Shown: positions 26,358 to 35,543 of the stretch, piece after piece | Layout: each line of letters begins with the position of its first letter | Numbering within the stretch: the stretch's first letter is position 1 | Assembly (NCBI GenBank): GCA_036503555.1 | Contig: DASXWQ010000026.1 | Span: forward strand, 1 to 64,000 | Origin: Actinocatenispora sp036503555 | GTDB taxonomy: Bacteria; Actinomycetota; Actinomycetes; Mycobacteriales; Micromonosporaceae | Length of the DNA stretch: 64,000 bases | Reading direction: 5' to 3' | Translations under genes and position numbers: made by a program | Notes under the pieces: model-generated | Databases searched by the model: none | Told to the model about the DNA's origin: nothing | What the model saw: only the letters and a program-made list of their open reading frames with translations

Positions 26358-27044
26358 ATGAACACTTCCCTGGCATCCCGCGCCGTAGGCGCGGCCATCG
26401 CGGCGCTCCTAGCCGTGTTGGGCAGCCTCTTCGTTCCCGCGATGGCCTCCGCCGCGCCCGGCGACAACGGCGTCGTCAAGATCCACAACGCGGGCACGCC
26501 GGCCGACGACGAACACAACGAGCCGCAGGTTTGCGTCTTCTACCTCGTCGCGTTCCACTTCGATGGACTGCAGCAGGTCACGTGGCACATCAACCAGCAG
26601 CCCCCGACCGGTACCAGCCAAGTCAGCCAGGGCACCATCACGCTTGACGACAACGGGCACGGCTACACCACAGACATGACCCTGCCAGACGGCCACTACA
26701 AGCTGTACTGGAACTGGGAAGGCCAGACCGGGGCCGGTAAAAGCAAGGTGTTCACGGTGGACTGCACCAACCCGTCACCATCACACAGCGTGTCACCGTC
26801 GGCCAGTCCCAGCAGTTCAGCGTCGACCAGCCCCAGCGCATCGGCTTCGGCCAGCCCGAGCGCGTCGGGATCGGCCAGCCCCAGCCAGCCCGCACCTCTC
26901 AGCCCCACCGCCTCTGCCGGCAACGGCGGAAGCGGCCCCACGCTGCCCATCACCGGAGTCCCGCTCTGGATGCTGGTCGGCATCGCCGGGCTCAGCGTCA
27001 CCATCGGCGTGCTGCTGCGCATCCGCCTCCGCCGCCAGCACTGA
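26358..27044 (+). CDS. LPxTG-type cell-wall-anchored secreted protein
   Basis: 228 residues: a signal peptide (hydrophobic 8-30, ending AMASAAP), and a folded domain about 34-136 with two Cys that may pair (C59, C136) and strands such as VKIHNAGTPADDEH, GTITLDDNGHGYTT and DGHYKLYWNWEG. A Ser/Pro/Ala-rich spacer spans 139-190. The sorting signal is LPITG at 196-200, a hydrophobic segment and the RIRLRRQH tail. A sortase should attach it to peptidoglycan; none is encoded in the window. A 10-bp inverted repeat at 27057-27109 follows the gene. Confidence 0.85.
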   Translation: MNTSLASRAVGAAIAALLAVLGSLFVPAMASAAPGDNGVVKIHNAGTPADDEHNEPQVCVFYLVAFHFDGLQQVTWHINQQPPTGTSQVSQGTITLDDNGHGYTTDMTLPDGHYKLYWNWEGQTGAGKSKVFTVDCTNPSPSHSVSPSASPSSSASTSPSASASASPSASGSASPSQPAPLSPTASAGNGGSGPTLPITGVPLWMLVGIAGLSVTIGVLLRIRLRRQH

Positions 27045-27263
27045 GGCCCACTCTCCCGTGGCCGGACACCCCCGCGCGGCTTCCCACGGCGCGAAGGTAT
27101 CCGGCCACGAGTTCCATCCGACGACCTCGGCCGGCTGGGCCGGCGAACGGCCGTCACGGAGCCGGGATGGGATGACCGGTGCCGGTGGCCAGCAGGGCGC
27201 GCAGGCTGGAGTTCAGGCCGTGACCTGCATGAACAGTCAGTGGTCTGGGATAGGGTGCCCGGC

Positions 27264-27947
27264 ATGTGCGGCCGGTATGCAAGCACCCGCAGCAGCGACG
27301 CCATCGCGACCGAACTCGACGCCAGCAACGACGTCGAGCACGACGTGCTCGGCCGGTACAACACCGCGCCCAGCCAACTGATCCGCGTCGCGGTCCACAA
27401 CCCCGACACCGACCGCCGGTCGCTGACCGCGGCGCAGTGGGGATTCCGCCGCTTCCGCGGCATGACCGCCGCCCCCACCAACGCCCGTGCCGAAACCGCC
27501 GGCACCAGCCGCCTGTTCACCACCGCGGTCCGCGGCGGCCGGCTCGTGGTACCGATGGACGGCTGGTACGAATGGCGCACCACCACCGACCCCGACGGCA
27601 AGACCATCAAACAGCCGCACTACATGACCCCCACCGACGGGACCCTGCTCGCGGCAGCCGGCCTGTACTCGTGGTGGCACACCGACGACGACCGACGGAT
27701 CCTGACCTGCACCATCCTCACCACCACCGCGACCGGCCGACTCCACGACATCCACCACCGGATGCCGCTGCTAGTCGACACCGACACCCTCACCGCGTGG
27801 CTGAACCCCGACACCGACCCAGCCCACATCCTCACCGCACCCCACATCGAACAGATCGCCGCCGGGCTGCACGTACGGCCCGTGGGCCGCGCGGTGGGCA
27901 GCTACCGCAACGAGGGCCCACACCTGATCGACCCCATCACCGCCTGA
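27264..27947 (+). CDS. SOS response-associated peptidase, SRAP (HMCES/YedK) family
   Basis: 227 residues. After Met removal the catalytic Cys2 (MCGRYAST) becomes N-terminal; it forms the thiazolidine DNA-protein crosslink with abasic sites. The other conserved residues are present: Asn in PTNARAET, Glu in MDGWYEW and His in IHHRMPLLV. It protects abasic sites in single-stranded DNA. The ATG at 27264 must be the start, since Cys has to be residue 2; the open frame eight codons upstream is irrelevant. A partial, internally deleted copy lies at 59361-59500. Confidence 0.92.
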   Translation: MCGRYASTRSSDAIATELDASNDVEHDVLGRYNTAPSQLIRVAVHNPDTDRRSLTAAQWGFRRFRGMTAAPTNARAETAGTSRLFTTAVRGGRLVVPMDGWYEWRTTTDPDGKTIKQPHYMTPTDGTLLAAAGLYSWWHTDDDRRILTCTILTTTATGRLHDIHHRMPLLVDTDTLTAWLNPDTDPAHILTAPHIEQIAAGLHVRPVGRAVGSYRNEGPHLIDPITA

Positions 27948-28274
27948 CCTCCCGTGGGGGATCGCGCACCAGCTGGACACCGCGGCTGGGTCGGCAACCC
28001 GGCGATCCGACCAAAGCTCTCCGCATTGCCGCGGCGCGGAGGGCCGCACCTGGTACGTCGGCGTGTGGAGCGATCAGCACGTCTGCCAGGCACCGCCCTG
28101 CCTGCCTTGCGCGTCACGATGATCGGTGGACGCTCGGCGGATCCGGAGCGGTGCGCGTGTCCGCCAGGATTGGTGATCCACGGCGTCCTGGCGGTTGGTT
28201 CGACAGACCCCGCCATCTCGGCGTGCACCGTACGCACGCGTGATGGGTGCCTGTTCGGCTTCGGTGTTCCCCGG
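27948..28274. other. Intergenic region, nothing identified
   Basis: About 330 nt between convergent genes (SRAP and the sensor kinase). No gene or clear hairpin is recognised. Confidence 0.4.
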
Positions 28275-29387
28275 TCACGGGTCGTGCCGCGTGCGTGGGC
28301 CTGCACTCGGGTGGTGTCCGTTGGTGGGAAAGCTGATCATGATGTCGAGGCCCCCGCCCGGGCGGGGAGTCGGGGTGATGGAGGCGTTGTGGGCGTCGGC
28401 GATGGCGCGGACGATGGCCAGTCCGAGACCGTGCCCGTCGGCGTGCTGGATGCGGTTGCGGTCGAGCCGCTGGAACGGCTGGAATAAGCGATCCAGTTCG
28501 TACGGCGGGATCGTCGGGCCGGTGTTGCCGACGGTGAGATGGGCCCGCGTCTCGTCGATGGTGGTCGTGAGGTCGATCCGGCCACCAGGTTCGTTGTATC
28601 GCAGCGCGTTGTCGACCAGGTTGGCCACGAGGCTGGACAGCAGCGGCCGGTCGCCCATGGCCGGCGCCGCCGTGAGGTCGGTGTTCAGGTGTACGTCGCG
28701 GCGACGGGCGTCCTGTGCCCGTGTCCGGACCACCCCGTCGACGACGTCGGCCAGGTCGAGCGGTTCCGCACGCTGGATGCCCTCCTCGCCGGTCGCGAGT
28801 GTGAGTAGCGCGTCGACCAGACGCTCCTGCTGGACGTTGAGGCCCAGCAGTTCGCGGCAGGTGTCGCGCAACGTGTCGACGGTGGCGTCCGGGTCGTCGA
28901 TCGCGAGCTGTAGCAGGGTCCGCTCGGCGGTCAGCGGGGTACGCAGCTCGTGGGAGGCGTTGGCCACGAAGTGCCGTTGCGAGTCGAACGAGGCCCGCAG
29001 CCGTCCGAACAGGTCGTCAAGAGTGGCGGCGAGTTCGCCGAACTCGTCCCGGTCGGCCAGCCGCAACCGCCGGTCCAGGTTGGTGGCGGAGATGTCCCGG
29101 GCGGTCGCGGTGATCGCGCGGAGTGGCCGCAGGTACCGACCGGCGACCAGCCATCCCAGCGTCAGCGCCAGGAGGGCGATGACCACGAGGCCGACGGCGG
29201 CGAAGACGACCTGGAGGTGGACGTAGACGCCGGGCGGCGGAGTGAGCCAGTCGCCGCCATCGGCGTCATTGGTGTTGCCCACGGTGAGCAGCGGGAGTAG
29301 TAGCAGCACGGCGCCGATGGCGAAGAACGGAACCCCGTACAGCAGCATCAGTCGCGTCCGGACGCTGGGGCGGTGCCGGCGCGTCAC
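28275..29387 (-). CDS. Sensor histidine kinase (OmpR-partner type)
   Basis: 370 residues: TM1 about 12-36, a short extracytoplasmic loop of about 25 residues, TM2 about 58-83 and HAMP about 84-136. The HisKA box HFVANASHELRTPLT has phospho-acceptor His146. HATPase_c has NLVDNALRYNEP, TGPTIPPYELDRLFQPF and GHGLGLAIVRAI. The start is a GTG in a GTGA overlap with the regulator stop, so the two are translated together. With the ABC exporter divergently upstream, the pair resembles antibiotic- or peptide-sensing export modules; the signal is not known. Confidence 0.9.
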   Translation of the reverse strand: MTRRHRPSVRTRLMLLYGVPFFAIGAVLLLLPLLTVGNTNDADGGDWLTPPPGVYVHLQVVFAAVGLVVIALLALTLGWLVAGRYLRPLRAITATARDISATNLDRRLRLADRDEFGELAATLDDLFGRLRASFDSQRHFVANASHELRTPLTAERTLLQLAIDDPDATVDTLRDTCRELLGLNVQQERLVDALLTLATGEEGIQRAEPLDLADVVDGVVRTRAQDARRRDVHLNTDLTAAPAMGDRPLLSSLVANLVDNALRYNEPGGRIDLTTTIDETRAHLTVGNTGPTIPPYELDRLFQPFQRLDRNRIQHADGHGLGLAIVRAIADAHNASITPTPRPGGGLDIMISFPTNGHHPSAGPRTRHDP

Positions 29388-30046
29388 GGCTGGCCGACCC
29401 GGTAGCCGCCCTCGCGGACGGTGTGGATCGCGGGTGGCTCGCCGAGCTTGGCCCGCAGCCGGCGGATCGTGGTCTTCACCGTGGTGGTGAACGGATCGGC
29501 CGCCTCGTCCCAGACCCGTTCCAGGAGTTCCTCGGTCGACACCAGGCGTCCGTCCGCGGCGAGCAGACACTCCAGTACGCCGAACTCCTTCGGGGTCAGG
29601 GCGAGGGTCCGGCCGGCTCGTACCGCGGTGCGGCGGCTCGCGTCCAGACGGATGTCCTCACGTTCCAGGACCGGCGGTACCACCTCGGAGCGGCGACGGC
29701 CCAGCGCCCGTACCCGGGCGACGAGTTCGGTGAGGTCGAAGGGTTTCGGCAGATAGTCGTCGGCGCCGAGGTCGAGGCCCTCGACACGGTCCCCGACCGT
29801 GCTGGACGCGGTCAGCATCAGCACCCGGCTTGCCGTCCCGCCCGCCACGATCCACCGACACACGTCGTCGCCGTGCATCGTCGGCAGATCCCGATCCAGT
29901 ACGACCACGTCGTAGCCGGTGACGGTCAGGTGCTCGACCGCCTCGGCGCCGTCGAACACGACGTCGACAGCCATACCCGCCCGGCGCAGTCCCACTCCCA
30001 CCGCGCGGGCCAGCACCGGAAAGTCCTCGACGACCAGCACTCTCAT
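29384..30046 (-). CDS. OmpR/PhoB-family response regulator
   Basis: 220 residues: a receiver with acidic VVEDF, phospho-acceptor Asp51 (VVVLDRDLPTMHG), Thr79 (LMLTAS) and Lys101 (YLPKPFD), then a winged-helix effector (LTPKEFGVLECLLAADGRLV, TVKTTIRRLRAKLGEP, IHTVREGGYRVG). The frame is open 22 codons upstream, but MRVLVVEDF is the standard beginning. It is the first gene of the regulator-kinase operon and lies 129 nt from the divergent ABC operon it probably controls. Confidence 0.92.
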   Translation of the reverse strand: MRVLVVEDFPVLARAVGVGLRRAGMAVDVVFDGAEAVEHLTVTGYDVVVLDRDLPTMHGDDVCRWIVAGGTASRVLMLTASSTVGDRVEGLDLGADDYLPKPFDLTELVARVRALGRRRSEVVPPVLEREDIRLDASRRTAVRAGRTLALTPKEFGVLECLLAADGRLVSTEELLERVWDEAADPFTTTVKTTIRRLRAKLGEPPAIHTVREGGYRVGQP

Positions 30047-30175
30047 CGCACTCGATCCTCTCTCGCCGACCTCCGCCAGCCTGCCAGCCCGTCGGTGTCG
30101 CCGCGGTGTCACCGTGCTGACACGTACGCCCGACTACACATCTGCGCAGACACGCTCCCCGGCGGAAGGAAGCCG

Positions 30176-31108
30176 ATGTACGAGAACTCCATCACCGTCA
30201 CCGGTCTGCGGAAGAGGTACGGGCCGGTCACCGCGCTGGACGGAATGTCCTTCACGGTCGAACCGGGCAGGGTCACCGGGTTCGTCGGTCCCAACGGCGC
30301 CGGGAAGTCCACCACGATGCGGGTCATCCTCGGGCTGGACCGGCCGAGCGCGGGCGAGGCGCGAGTAGGCAACCGGCCGTACCGGAGCCTGCGGTACCCG
30401 CTGCGGCATCTCGGGGCGCTGCTGGACGCCGGCGCGCTGCACCCGGCCCGGACCGGCCGCAACCACCTGCTGTGGCTGGCGCGTACCCAGGGCCTCCCGG
30501 CCAGCCGGGTCGATGCCGTCCTCGACAGGGTCGGCCTGCGCTCGGTCGCCCGCCGCCGGGCCGGTGGGTACTCGCTGGGTATGCGGCAGCGGCTGGGGAT
30601 CGCCGCGGCGCTGCTGGGTGACCCGCCCGCGCTCATGCTCGACGAGCCGTTCAACGGGATGGACCCGGAGGGCATCATCTGGATGCGCGGCTTCCTCCAG
30701 TCGCTGGCGCAACAGGGCCGTACCGTGCTGGTGTCCAGCCACCTGATGGGTGAGCTGGAAGGTACGGCAGGCCACGTGATCGTGGTCGGCCGCGGTCGGG
30801 TGGTCGCCGACGCCGGTGTCGCGGAGCTGATCGCGAGGATGTCCGGCGACCGGATCCTGCTGCGTACTCCGGCAACGGACCGGGCCGTCGCCGCGCTGAC
30901 CGGCGCCGGCGGCCACGTCGAGCCTGCCGGCCCGGACACACTCGTCGTCACCCGACTCGCCGCCGACCGCGTCAGCGCGCTACTCACGGCGGCAGCCGTA
31001 CCGGTCACCGAGCTGGCGCCGCATCGCGCCACCCTCGAAGAGGTGTACCTGCGCCTGACCCGCGACGTCACGGAGTTCCGCGGCGAGGCCGAGGAGGTGG
31101 CCCGATGA
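30176..31108 (+). CDS. ABC transporter ATP-binding protein (drug/lantibiotic exporter type)
   Basis: 310 residues: Walker A GPNGAGKST, signature YSLGMRQRLGIAAALL, Walker B PALMLDEPFNGMDPEG and H-loop VLVSSHLMGELE, with a C-terminal extension of about 90 residues typical of the DrrA/BcrA-like exporter ATPases. It powers the two permeases that follow. The ATG at 30176 is preceded by GGAAGG. Its last bases form an ATGA overlap with the next gene. Confidence 0.93.
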   Translation: MYENSITVTGLRKRYGPVTALDGMSFTVEPGRVTGFVGPNGAGKSTTMRVILGLDRPSAGEARVGNRPYRSLRYPLRHLGALLDAGALHPARTGRNHLLWLARTQGLPASRVDAVLDRVGLRSVARRRAGGYSLGMRQRLGIAAALLGDPPALMLDEPFNGMDPEGIIWMRGFLQSLAQQGRTVLVSSHLMGELEGTAGHVIVVGRGRVVADAGVAELIARMSGDRILLRTPATDRAVAALTGAGGHVEPAGPDTLVVTRLAADRVSALLTAAAVPVTELAPHRATLEEVYLRLTRDVTEFRGEAEEVAR

Positions 31109-32607
31109 GCGCCGGTACCGCCGAACGGTCGGGATTCGCACGACTGCTGAGCGCCGAGTGGACCAAGCTGCGCACCGTACGCGGATGGCTGATCGGCCTG
31201 GCGGTCGGCGCGCTGCTGACCGCCGGTGTCGGCATGTTCATCGCCAGCGCCACCGTGTGCAGTCAGCCGGGCCCGAACGGAAGCTTCGTCGCCTGCTCCA
31301 ACACATCCGGGCCGGACGGCCGCGAGGTCACCGACCGGTTCTTCTTCCTGCACCGTCCGTTGACCGGCAACGGCCAACTCACCGTACGGATCACCGATGT
31401 GCGGGCCGCCCAGGCATGGGCGAAGGCCGGGATCATCATCAAGCAGAACACCCGGTCGGGCTCCTCGTACGCCGCGATCATGGTCACGCCCGGACACGGC
31501 GTGCGGATGCAGTACGACTTCACCCACGACGTGGCGGGGCCCTCCGGCGCGGTGTCGCGTACCGCTCCGCGTTGGTTGCGGCTGACTCGCGCTGGTAACC
31601 GCGTCACCGGCGAGGCGTCGGGCGACGGCCGGCACTGGACCACGGTCGGCACGGCCACGCTGACGGCGCTGCCCCGTACCGCGCAGCTCGGGCTGTTCGT
31701 CGGCACGCCGCCCGACTCCGGGCTCACCCAGTCGCTGACCGAGTCGACTCAGCACGTGGGGTCGGCGCTCGCCACCGCCAGGTTCGACCAGCTCACGGTG
31801 GCCGGCGGCACGACCGGTACCTCCTGGACCGGTACCGATATCGGTGACACCGGCGGAATGCGTACCGCTGCCGGCGGCCGCCAGCGCGAGGGGGACGCGT
31901 TCACCCTGCACGGGTCGGGGGACATCGGACCGGCGGTGAGCCCGCTGCTGCCCGTCACACCGATCGAGCGGACGCTGATCGGGACGTTCGCCGGGCTGAT
32001 CGCCGTCGCTGTCGTGGCGATCGCGTTCGTCACGGCCGAGTACCGGCGGGGCATGGTCCGCAGTACCCTCGCCGCCAGCCCGCGGCGGATTCGCGTACTC
32101 GCGGCCAAGGCCGTCGTGATGGGTTCAGCGGCGTTCGTCGTCGGGCTGGCAGGCTCCGCCGCCGCGGTGGCACTCGGCAGCATGTTGTTGCGTGCCAACG
32201 GAAACGCTGTCGCTGCGGTACCTCTCGGTACCGAGCTGCGGGCCATCGTCGGCACGGCCGCGCTGCTGGCCGTCACGGCGATCCTCGCAATGGCGGTCGG
32301 GTCCATCGTGCGCCACAGCGCCGCCGCGATCACCCTCGTCATCGCAGGGCTGGTGTTCCCGTACCTGGTGACCGCCGGCGCCCCCGTGCTGCCCGCAGCC
32401 ACGGCGAACTGGGTACTCCGCCTGTCCCCCGCCGCCGGGTTCGCGATCCAGCAGACGCAGGTGCGCTATCCACAGGTCGACACCGCATACACGCCGTTCA
32501 ACGGCTACTTTCCGCTGTCGCCGTGGCTCGGGTTCGCGGTGCTGTGCGGGTACGCGGTACTCGCCCTGGCGGTGGCCGGGTTCCTGCTGCGCCGGAGGGA
32601 CGCGTGA
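31105..32607 (+). CDS. ABC-2 type permease with inserted extracellular ConA-like (DUF1349-type) domain
   Basis: 500 residues. TM1 (WLIGLAVGALLTAGVGMFIA) is followed by about 235 non-membrane residues, then five more hydrophobic segments from about residue 290 (TLIGTFAGLIAVAVVAIAFV) to the end. The insert reads like a DUF1349/laminin-G-like beta sandwich: AWAKAGIIIKQNTRSGSSYA, AIMVTPGHGVRMQYDF, WLRLTRAGNRVTGEASGDGR and AQLGLFVGTPPD. Ordinary permeases of this family are about 250-300 residues, so the domain is an insertion exposed outside the cell. ATGA and GTGA overlaps couple it to both neighbours. Confidence 0.85.
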   Translation: MSAGTAERSGFARLLSAEWTKLRTVRGWLIGLAVGALLTAGVGMFIASATVCSQPGPNGSFVACSNTSGPDGREVTDRFFFLHRPLTGNGQLTVRITDVRAAQAWAKAGIIIKQNTRSGSSYAAIMVTPGHGVRMQYDFTHDVAGPSGAVSRTAPRWLRLTRAGNRVTGEASGDGRHWTTVGTATLTALPRTAQLGLFVGTPPDSGLTQSLTESTQHVGSALATARFDQLTVAGGTTGTSWTGTDIGDTGGMRTAAGGRQREGDAFTLHGSGDIGPAVSPLLPVTPIERTLIGTFAGLIAVAVVAIAFVTAEYRRGMVRSTLAASPRRIRVLAAKAVVMGSAAFVVGLAGSAAAVALGSMLLRANGNAVAAVPLGTELRAIVGTAALLAVTAILAMAVGSIVRHSAAAITLVIAGLVFPYLVTAGAPVLPAATANWVLRLSPAAGFAIQQTQVRYPQVDTAYTPFNGYFPLSPWLGFAVLCGYAVLALAVAGFLLRRRDA

Positions 32608-33359
32608 ACGCCGCCGCGTGGCGGTTGCTGCGCGCGGAGTGGACCAAGGCACACACCGTGTCGAGTACCGGATGGCTGGTGGCCGCGATCGCGGGGACGA
32701 CCCTGGCACTCGGCGGCGCGGCGGCTGCCGCCACGCACTGCTCGTCCGGAAGCTGCGATCCGATCAGGACGAGCCTTACCGGCGTACAGCTCGGCCAGGT
32801 CGCGGTCGTGCTGCTCGCCGTGCTGGCGGTGGGCACCGAGTACAGCACCGGCACGATCCAGGCCACCCTCGCCGCCGCCCCCCGGCACGGCCGGGTCCTG
32901 GCGGCCAAGGTCACCCTGCTCTGCGCGCTGGTACTGCCGGTCGGTGCCGCCAGCGTCGCGGGATCACTGCTGGTCGGCCGGGCCGTGTCGCCCGGCCACG
33001 GCTTCCGGTTACTCACCGCCTCAGCGCTCCGTGCCGCCGGCGGGTCTGTGCTCTACCTCGTCCTGATCGCCCTGCTCACGCTCGGCGTGACCTTCGCCGT
33101 ACGCAACTCCGCGGCGGCGATCGGCACGGTACTGGCACTGCTCTACCTCACCCCGATCGTGGCCGGCGTCGTCACCGACACGCGATGGCAACGGCACCTT
33201 CTCCAGCTCGCTCCGATGAGCGCCGGGCTCTCCGTTCAAGCCACCGTCGGCATCCACGACCTGCCCATCGGACCGTGGCCCGGCCTTGGCGTACTCGCCG
33301 GCTGGACCGCAGCCGCGCTGCTGGCCGGCGCCACCATACTGTGGCGCCGCGATACCTGA
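32604..33359 (+). CDS. ABC-2 type permease
   Basis: 251 residues, six membrane segments, starting MNAAAWRLLRAEWTKAHTVS, which parallels LLSAEWTKLRTVRGW of the first permease. It contains VGTEYSTGTIQATLAAAPRH, the conserved 'EY..GT...L' element of this exporter family. The start is a GTG overlapping the previous stop (GTGA). Together with the ATPase and the larger permease it should form one exporter. No terminator is obvious after it. Confidence 0.88.
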   Translation: MNAAAWRLLRAEWTKAHTVSSTGWLVAAIAGTTLALGGAAAAATHCSSGSCDPIRTSLTGVQLGQVAVVLLAVLAVGTEYSTGTIQATLAAAPRHGRVLAAKVTLLCALVLPVGAASVAGSLLVGRAVSPGHGFRLLTASALRAAGGSVLYLVLIALLTLGVTFAVRNSAAAIGTVLALLYLTPIVAGVVTDTRWQRHLLQLAPMSAGLSVQATVGIHDLPIGPWPGLGVLAGWTAAALLAGATILWRRDT

Positions 33360-33403
33360 CAGCGCAGCCCTCGCCGCGTGAGGCAAGGAGATCGATCAAC
33401 TTC

Positions 33404-33964
33404 TCAATCAGGCGGGTTGGCGCGGGGCGTGAAATACCGGTTGGACCGCCTCAGGAAAACCAGCGGGATGGACGCCGCCATCCCGAGCAGATCCAGGGCG
33501 CTTCGCGCGTAGTCCAGCACGAAGTACGGGCCCGGCAACTCGAAGAACGGGGGCATGTCCGCGGTCGTGAAGCCCTGGGTGTCGCCGCGGATCAGCGCGA
33601 CGAGGCTGGACAGTGCCCACACGGAAGCGAACACGGTCAACGTGATCCGCGCCCAGTGTCGGCCGCCGCGCATCCTGAGGCCGAGCAGGAACCAGAGGCC
33701 GCTCAGGAGCAGGTAGCCGACCGTGAAGAAGATGAACAAGGCCAGGAGGGGCCCGTTCACCTTGTCATGGAGTTCGTACATCTAGGCCTGGGCGTCCCCG
33801 CCCGTCGTGCCGAACACGTCGTCCACGGCCCGCTTCACGACCACGAAGCCGGCCACGTCGAGCGCGGTCGCCAGCGGCGGCACCACGACCGCGATCCAGA
33901 ACGCGATCTCGACCGCGGCCGGTCGCCTGCCGGTGAAACCGTACGAGCTGGGCGGCGAAGTCAT
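33404..33964 (-). pseudogene. Small multi-pass membrane protein split by an in-frame TAG
   Basis: Two frames lie in the same phase, separated by a single TAG (33782-33784) directly followed by ATG. The first (33964-33785) begins MTSPPSSYGFTGRRPAAVEI and has one membrane segment (FWIAVVVPPLATALDVAGFV). The second (33781-33404, 125 residues) has three more (LLALFIFFTVGYLLLSGLWF onward) and a conserved-looking GRHWARITLTVFASVWAL. Joined, they give about 185 residues and four membrane helices, the usual shape of actinobacterial proteins of this kind. The function is unknown. It is either a nonsense mutation or two coupled genes. Confidence 0.6.
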
Positions 33965-34060
33965 GCGACAGAACTGTCGCCGGCCGAAGGAGCAAGGTGC
34001 GGCCGGCTGTGGGACGGCACCATGGCTCACCGTGGAAACGGAGGTGCCTCAGGACCAGGC

Positions 34061-34309
34061 TCAGCAGGTGTCGTTCTGCACCGGATAGTGGATGACGACC
34101 ACACCGCCGGTGGCGTAGTTGGCGACATCGGCAGACACCTGCTGGCCTTGCGGAGACGCCCTCGCCGCGGTCATCGCCGCAGCGTCAGCGAACTCGGCCT
34201 CGAAGACCGCGAAGTACGGCGTCTGCCTTTGCGTCGCCGCCACCTCGAAGCTGTGGCGCCACGCGAACAGGCCGGGCCAGCGCTCGACCAGCGGGAGGTG
34301 GTTGCGTAC
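34061..34309 (-). pseudogene. EthD-domain protein lacking its N-terminus
   Basis: 82 codons from about 34309: RNHLPLVERWPGLFAWRHSF matches the 'H.PLV...PGL' signature of EthD ferredoxin-like proteins, then YFAVFEAEFADAAAMTAARA, SPQGQQVSADVANYATGGVV. The first strand and about 20 residues are missing or in another frame (an ATG and plausible residues lie one frame over at 34379), so a frameshift near 34310 is likely. Confidence 0.6.
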
Positions 34310-34320
34310 GGGGCGGGGCG

Positions 34321-35100
34321 ATGGTGACCGCGATGGTGCTGCCGGCCGGGAAGCGCAGGGTGAAGACCGGGTCCGTCACGTGCAGGAAGGTAAGCGTTCC
34401 TGATGGTCGGGGTTGGTCGTTCCAGCGCTGGCCGGCACCAGTCGCCTACCGCGCTGACCCCGGGCCGGCGGGTGGCGCGTGGTCACACCTCCGGCCGATT
34501 CCGGACCGGACCCGACGGGCCGCGGACGCCGCGCTCGTGCTCGGCTGCCACGACCTCGGCGTCGCCGACACCGCCGCCGAGCTCTACCACGCTGGCCTTG
34601 CCCCAGTGTTGGTGTGCTCCGGCGCCACCAACCCGCTGCGACCGCAGCTGTTCCCCCACGGTGAAGCCGCCGCGTTCGCCGACCGGCTCCGCCACCACGG
34701 CGTACCCGACGCCGCGATCCTCACCGAGCCCGCCGCCACCAACACCGGCGCCACCATCGCCCTATCCCGCAGAGCCCTTGCCGCCGCAGGGATTCAGCCC
34801 GCCACCGTCGCCCTGGTCTGCATGCCGTACATGCAGCGCCGCGCCCACACCACCTGCCAGAAACTCTGGCCGCAGGTCGACGCCTGGTGCGCGTCGACCC
34901 ACGCACCGTTCGCCGACTACGTTGCACGCATCGGCGACCCGCCGCTGGTGATCGACCACATGGTCGGCGACCTGCAGCGCATCACCTACCCGGCCCGCGG
35001 CTACGCCATCGCCCAGACCGTCCCCCGGCCCGTCATGGACGCCTACCGCGCGCTGATCGCCTCCGGGCACACCAGCAGGATGCTGACCGACTCCGGCTGA
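34321..35100 (+). CDS. YdcF/ElyC-family (DUF218) protein
   Basis: The frame from ATG 34321 gives 259 residues. Family similarity begins near residue 65 with AADAALVLGCHDLGVADTAA and continues with VLVCSGATNPLRPQLFPHGE, ILTEPAATNTGATIALSRRA, LVCMPYMQRRAHTTCQKLWP and DHMVGDLQRITYPARGYAIA. The first 55 residues are not like the family and overlap the EthD remnant, so the true start may be later or the 5' end rearranged. YdcF proteins have a nucleotide-binding-like Rossmann fold of uncertain role. Confidence 0.7.
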   Translation: MVTAMVLPAGKRRVKTGSVTCRKVSVPDGRGWSFQRWPAPVAYRADPGPAGGAWSHLRPIPDRTRRAADAALVLGCHDLGVADTAAELYHAGLAPVLVCSGATNPLRPQLFPHGEAAAFADRLRHHGVPDAAILTEPAATNTGATIALSRRALAAAGIQPATVALVCMPYMQRRAHTTCQKLWPQVDAWCASTHAPFADYVARIGDPPLVIDHMVGDLQRITYPARGYAIAQTVPRPVMDAYRALIASGHTSRMLTDSG

Positions 35101-35207
35101 CGACCCGTCACTCATACACCAACCCGGCCGAAAAGATCATCGCGATGGTCGCCCACGACGGCGCCTCCGGCGCACCGTCAGCGACACGCTGTCGATGGAA
35201 CGAGCCC

Positions 35208-35369
35208 CTAACCTTCCAACCACGCAGCCGACGCTTCGATGAAATCCGGCGTGCTGGGATTCTCCACGCGGGCACCGTCGGCGCGTGACGCTGCGGCAAG
35301 CTCTTCCAGATACGCGATCAGATCTTCGCGGGTAGCGACTGATGATGCCCGGTCGATGGGACTGGTCAC
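35208..35369 (-). CDS. DUF7660-like short protein
   Basis: A 53-residue product from GTG 35369 to TAG 35208: MTSPIDRASSVATREDLIAY, LEELAAASRADGARVENPST, PDFIEASAAWLEG. The pattern 'R.DL..YL..L......NP....F.EA.AAWLE' is that of DUF7660 proteins, usually a little longer and ending in an aromatic tail, so this one may be 3'-truncated. Function unknown. A G-rich run upstream could serve for ribosome binding. Confidence 0.5.
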   Translation of the reverse strand: MTSPIDRASSVATREDLIAYLEELAAASRADGARVENPSTPDFIEASAAWLEG

Positions 35370-35543
35370 CGCGGCCTGACCCCCCCAGCCCCTGTCGAAC
35401 AGTGATCGATGTACCAGCAGCGTTCAGGCCAACCTGGCAGCCCGGGAGCCGACCGCGCTACGCCGCCGACAGCGCCGACGAGCATGACAGCCGGCCGCGT
35501 CACCACCGGCGGCACCGGATCGCGATGCGATGTGGCGTCGCGC

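Noticed and set aside
26770..26930. Short tandem repeats suggesting a CRISPR or satellite array
   Set aside because: They are the Ser/Pro/Ala codon repeats of the wall-spanning spacer in the LPxTG protein.
29423..30175. 5' extension of the ABC ATPase frame across the response-regulator gene
   Set aside because: The family start and ribosome site are at 30176, and the extension is antisense to the regulator.
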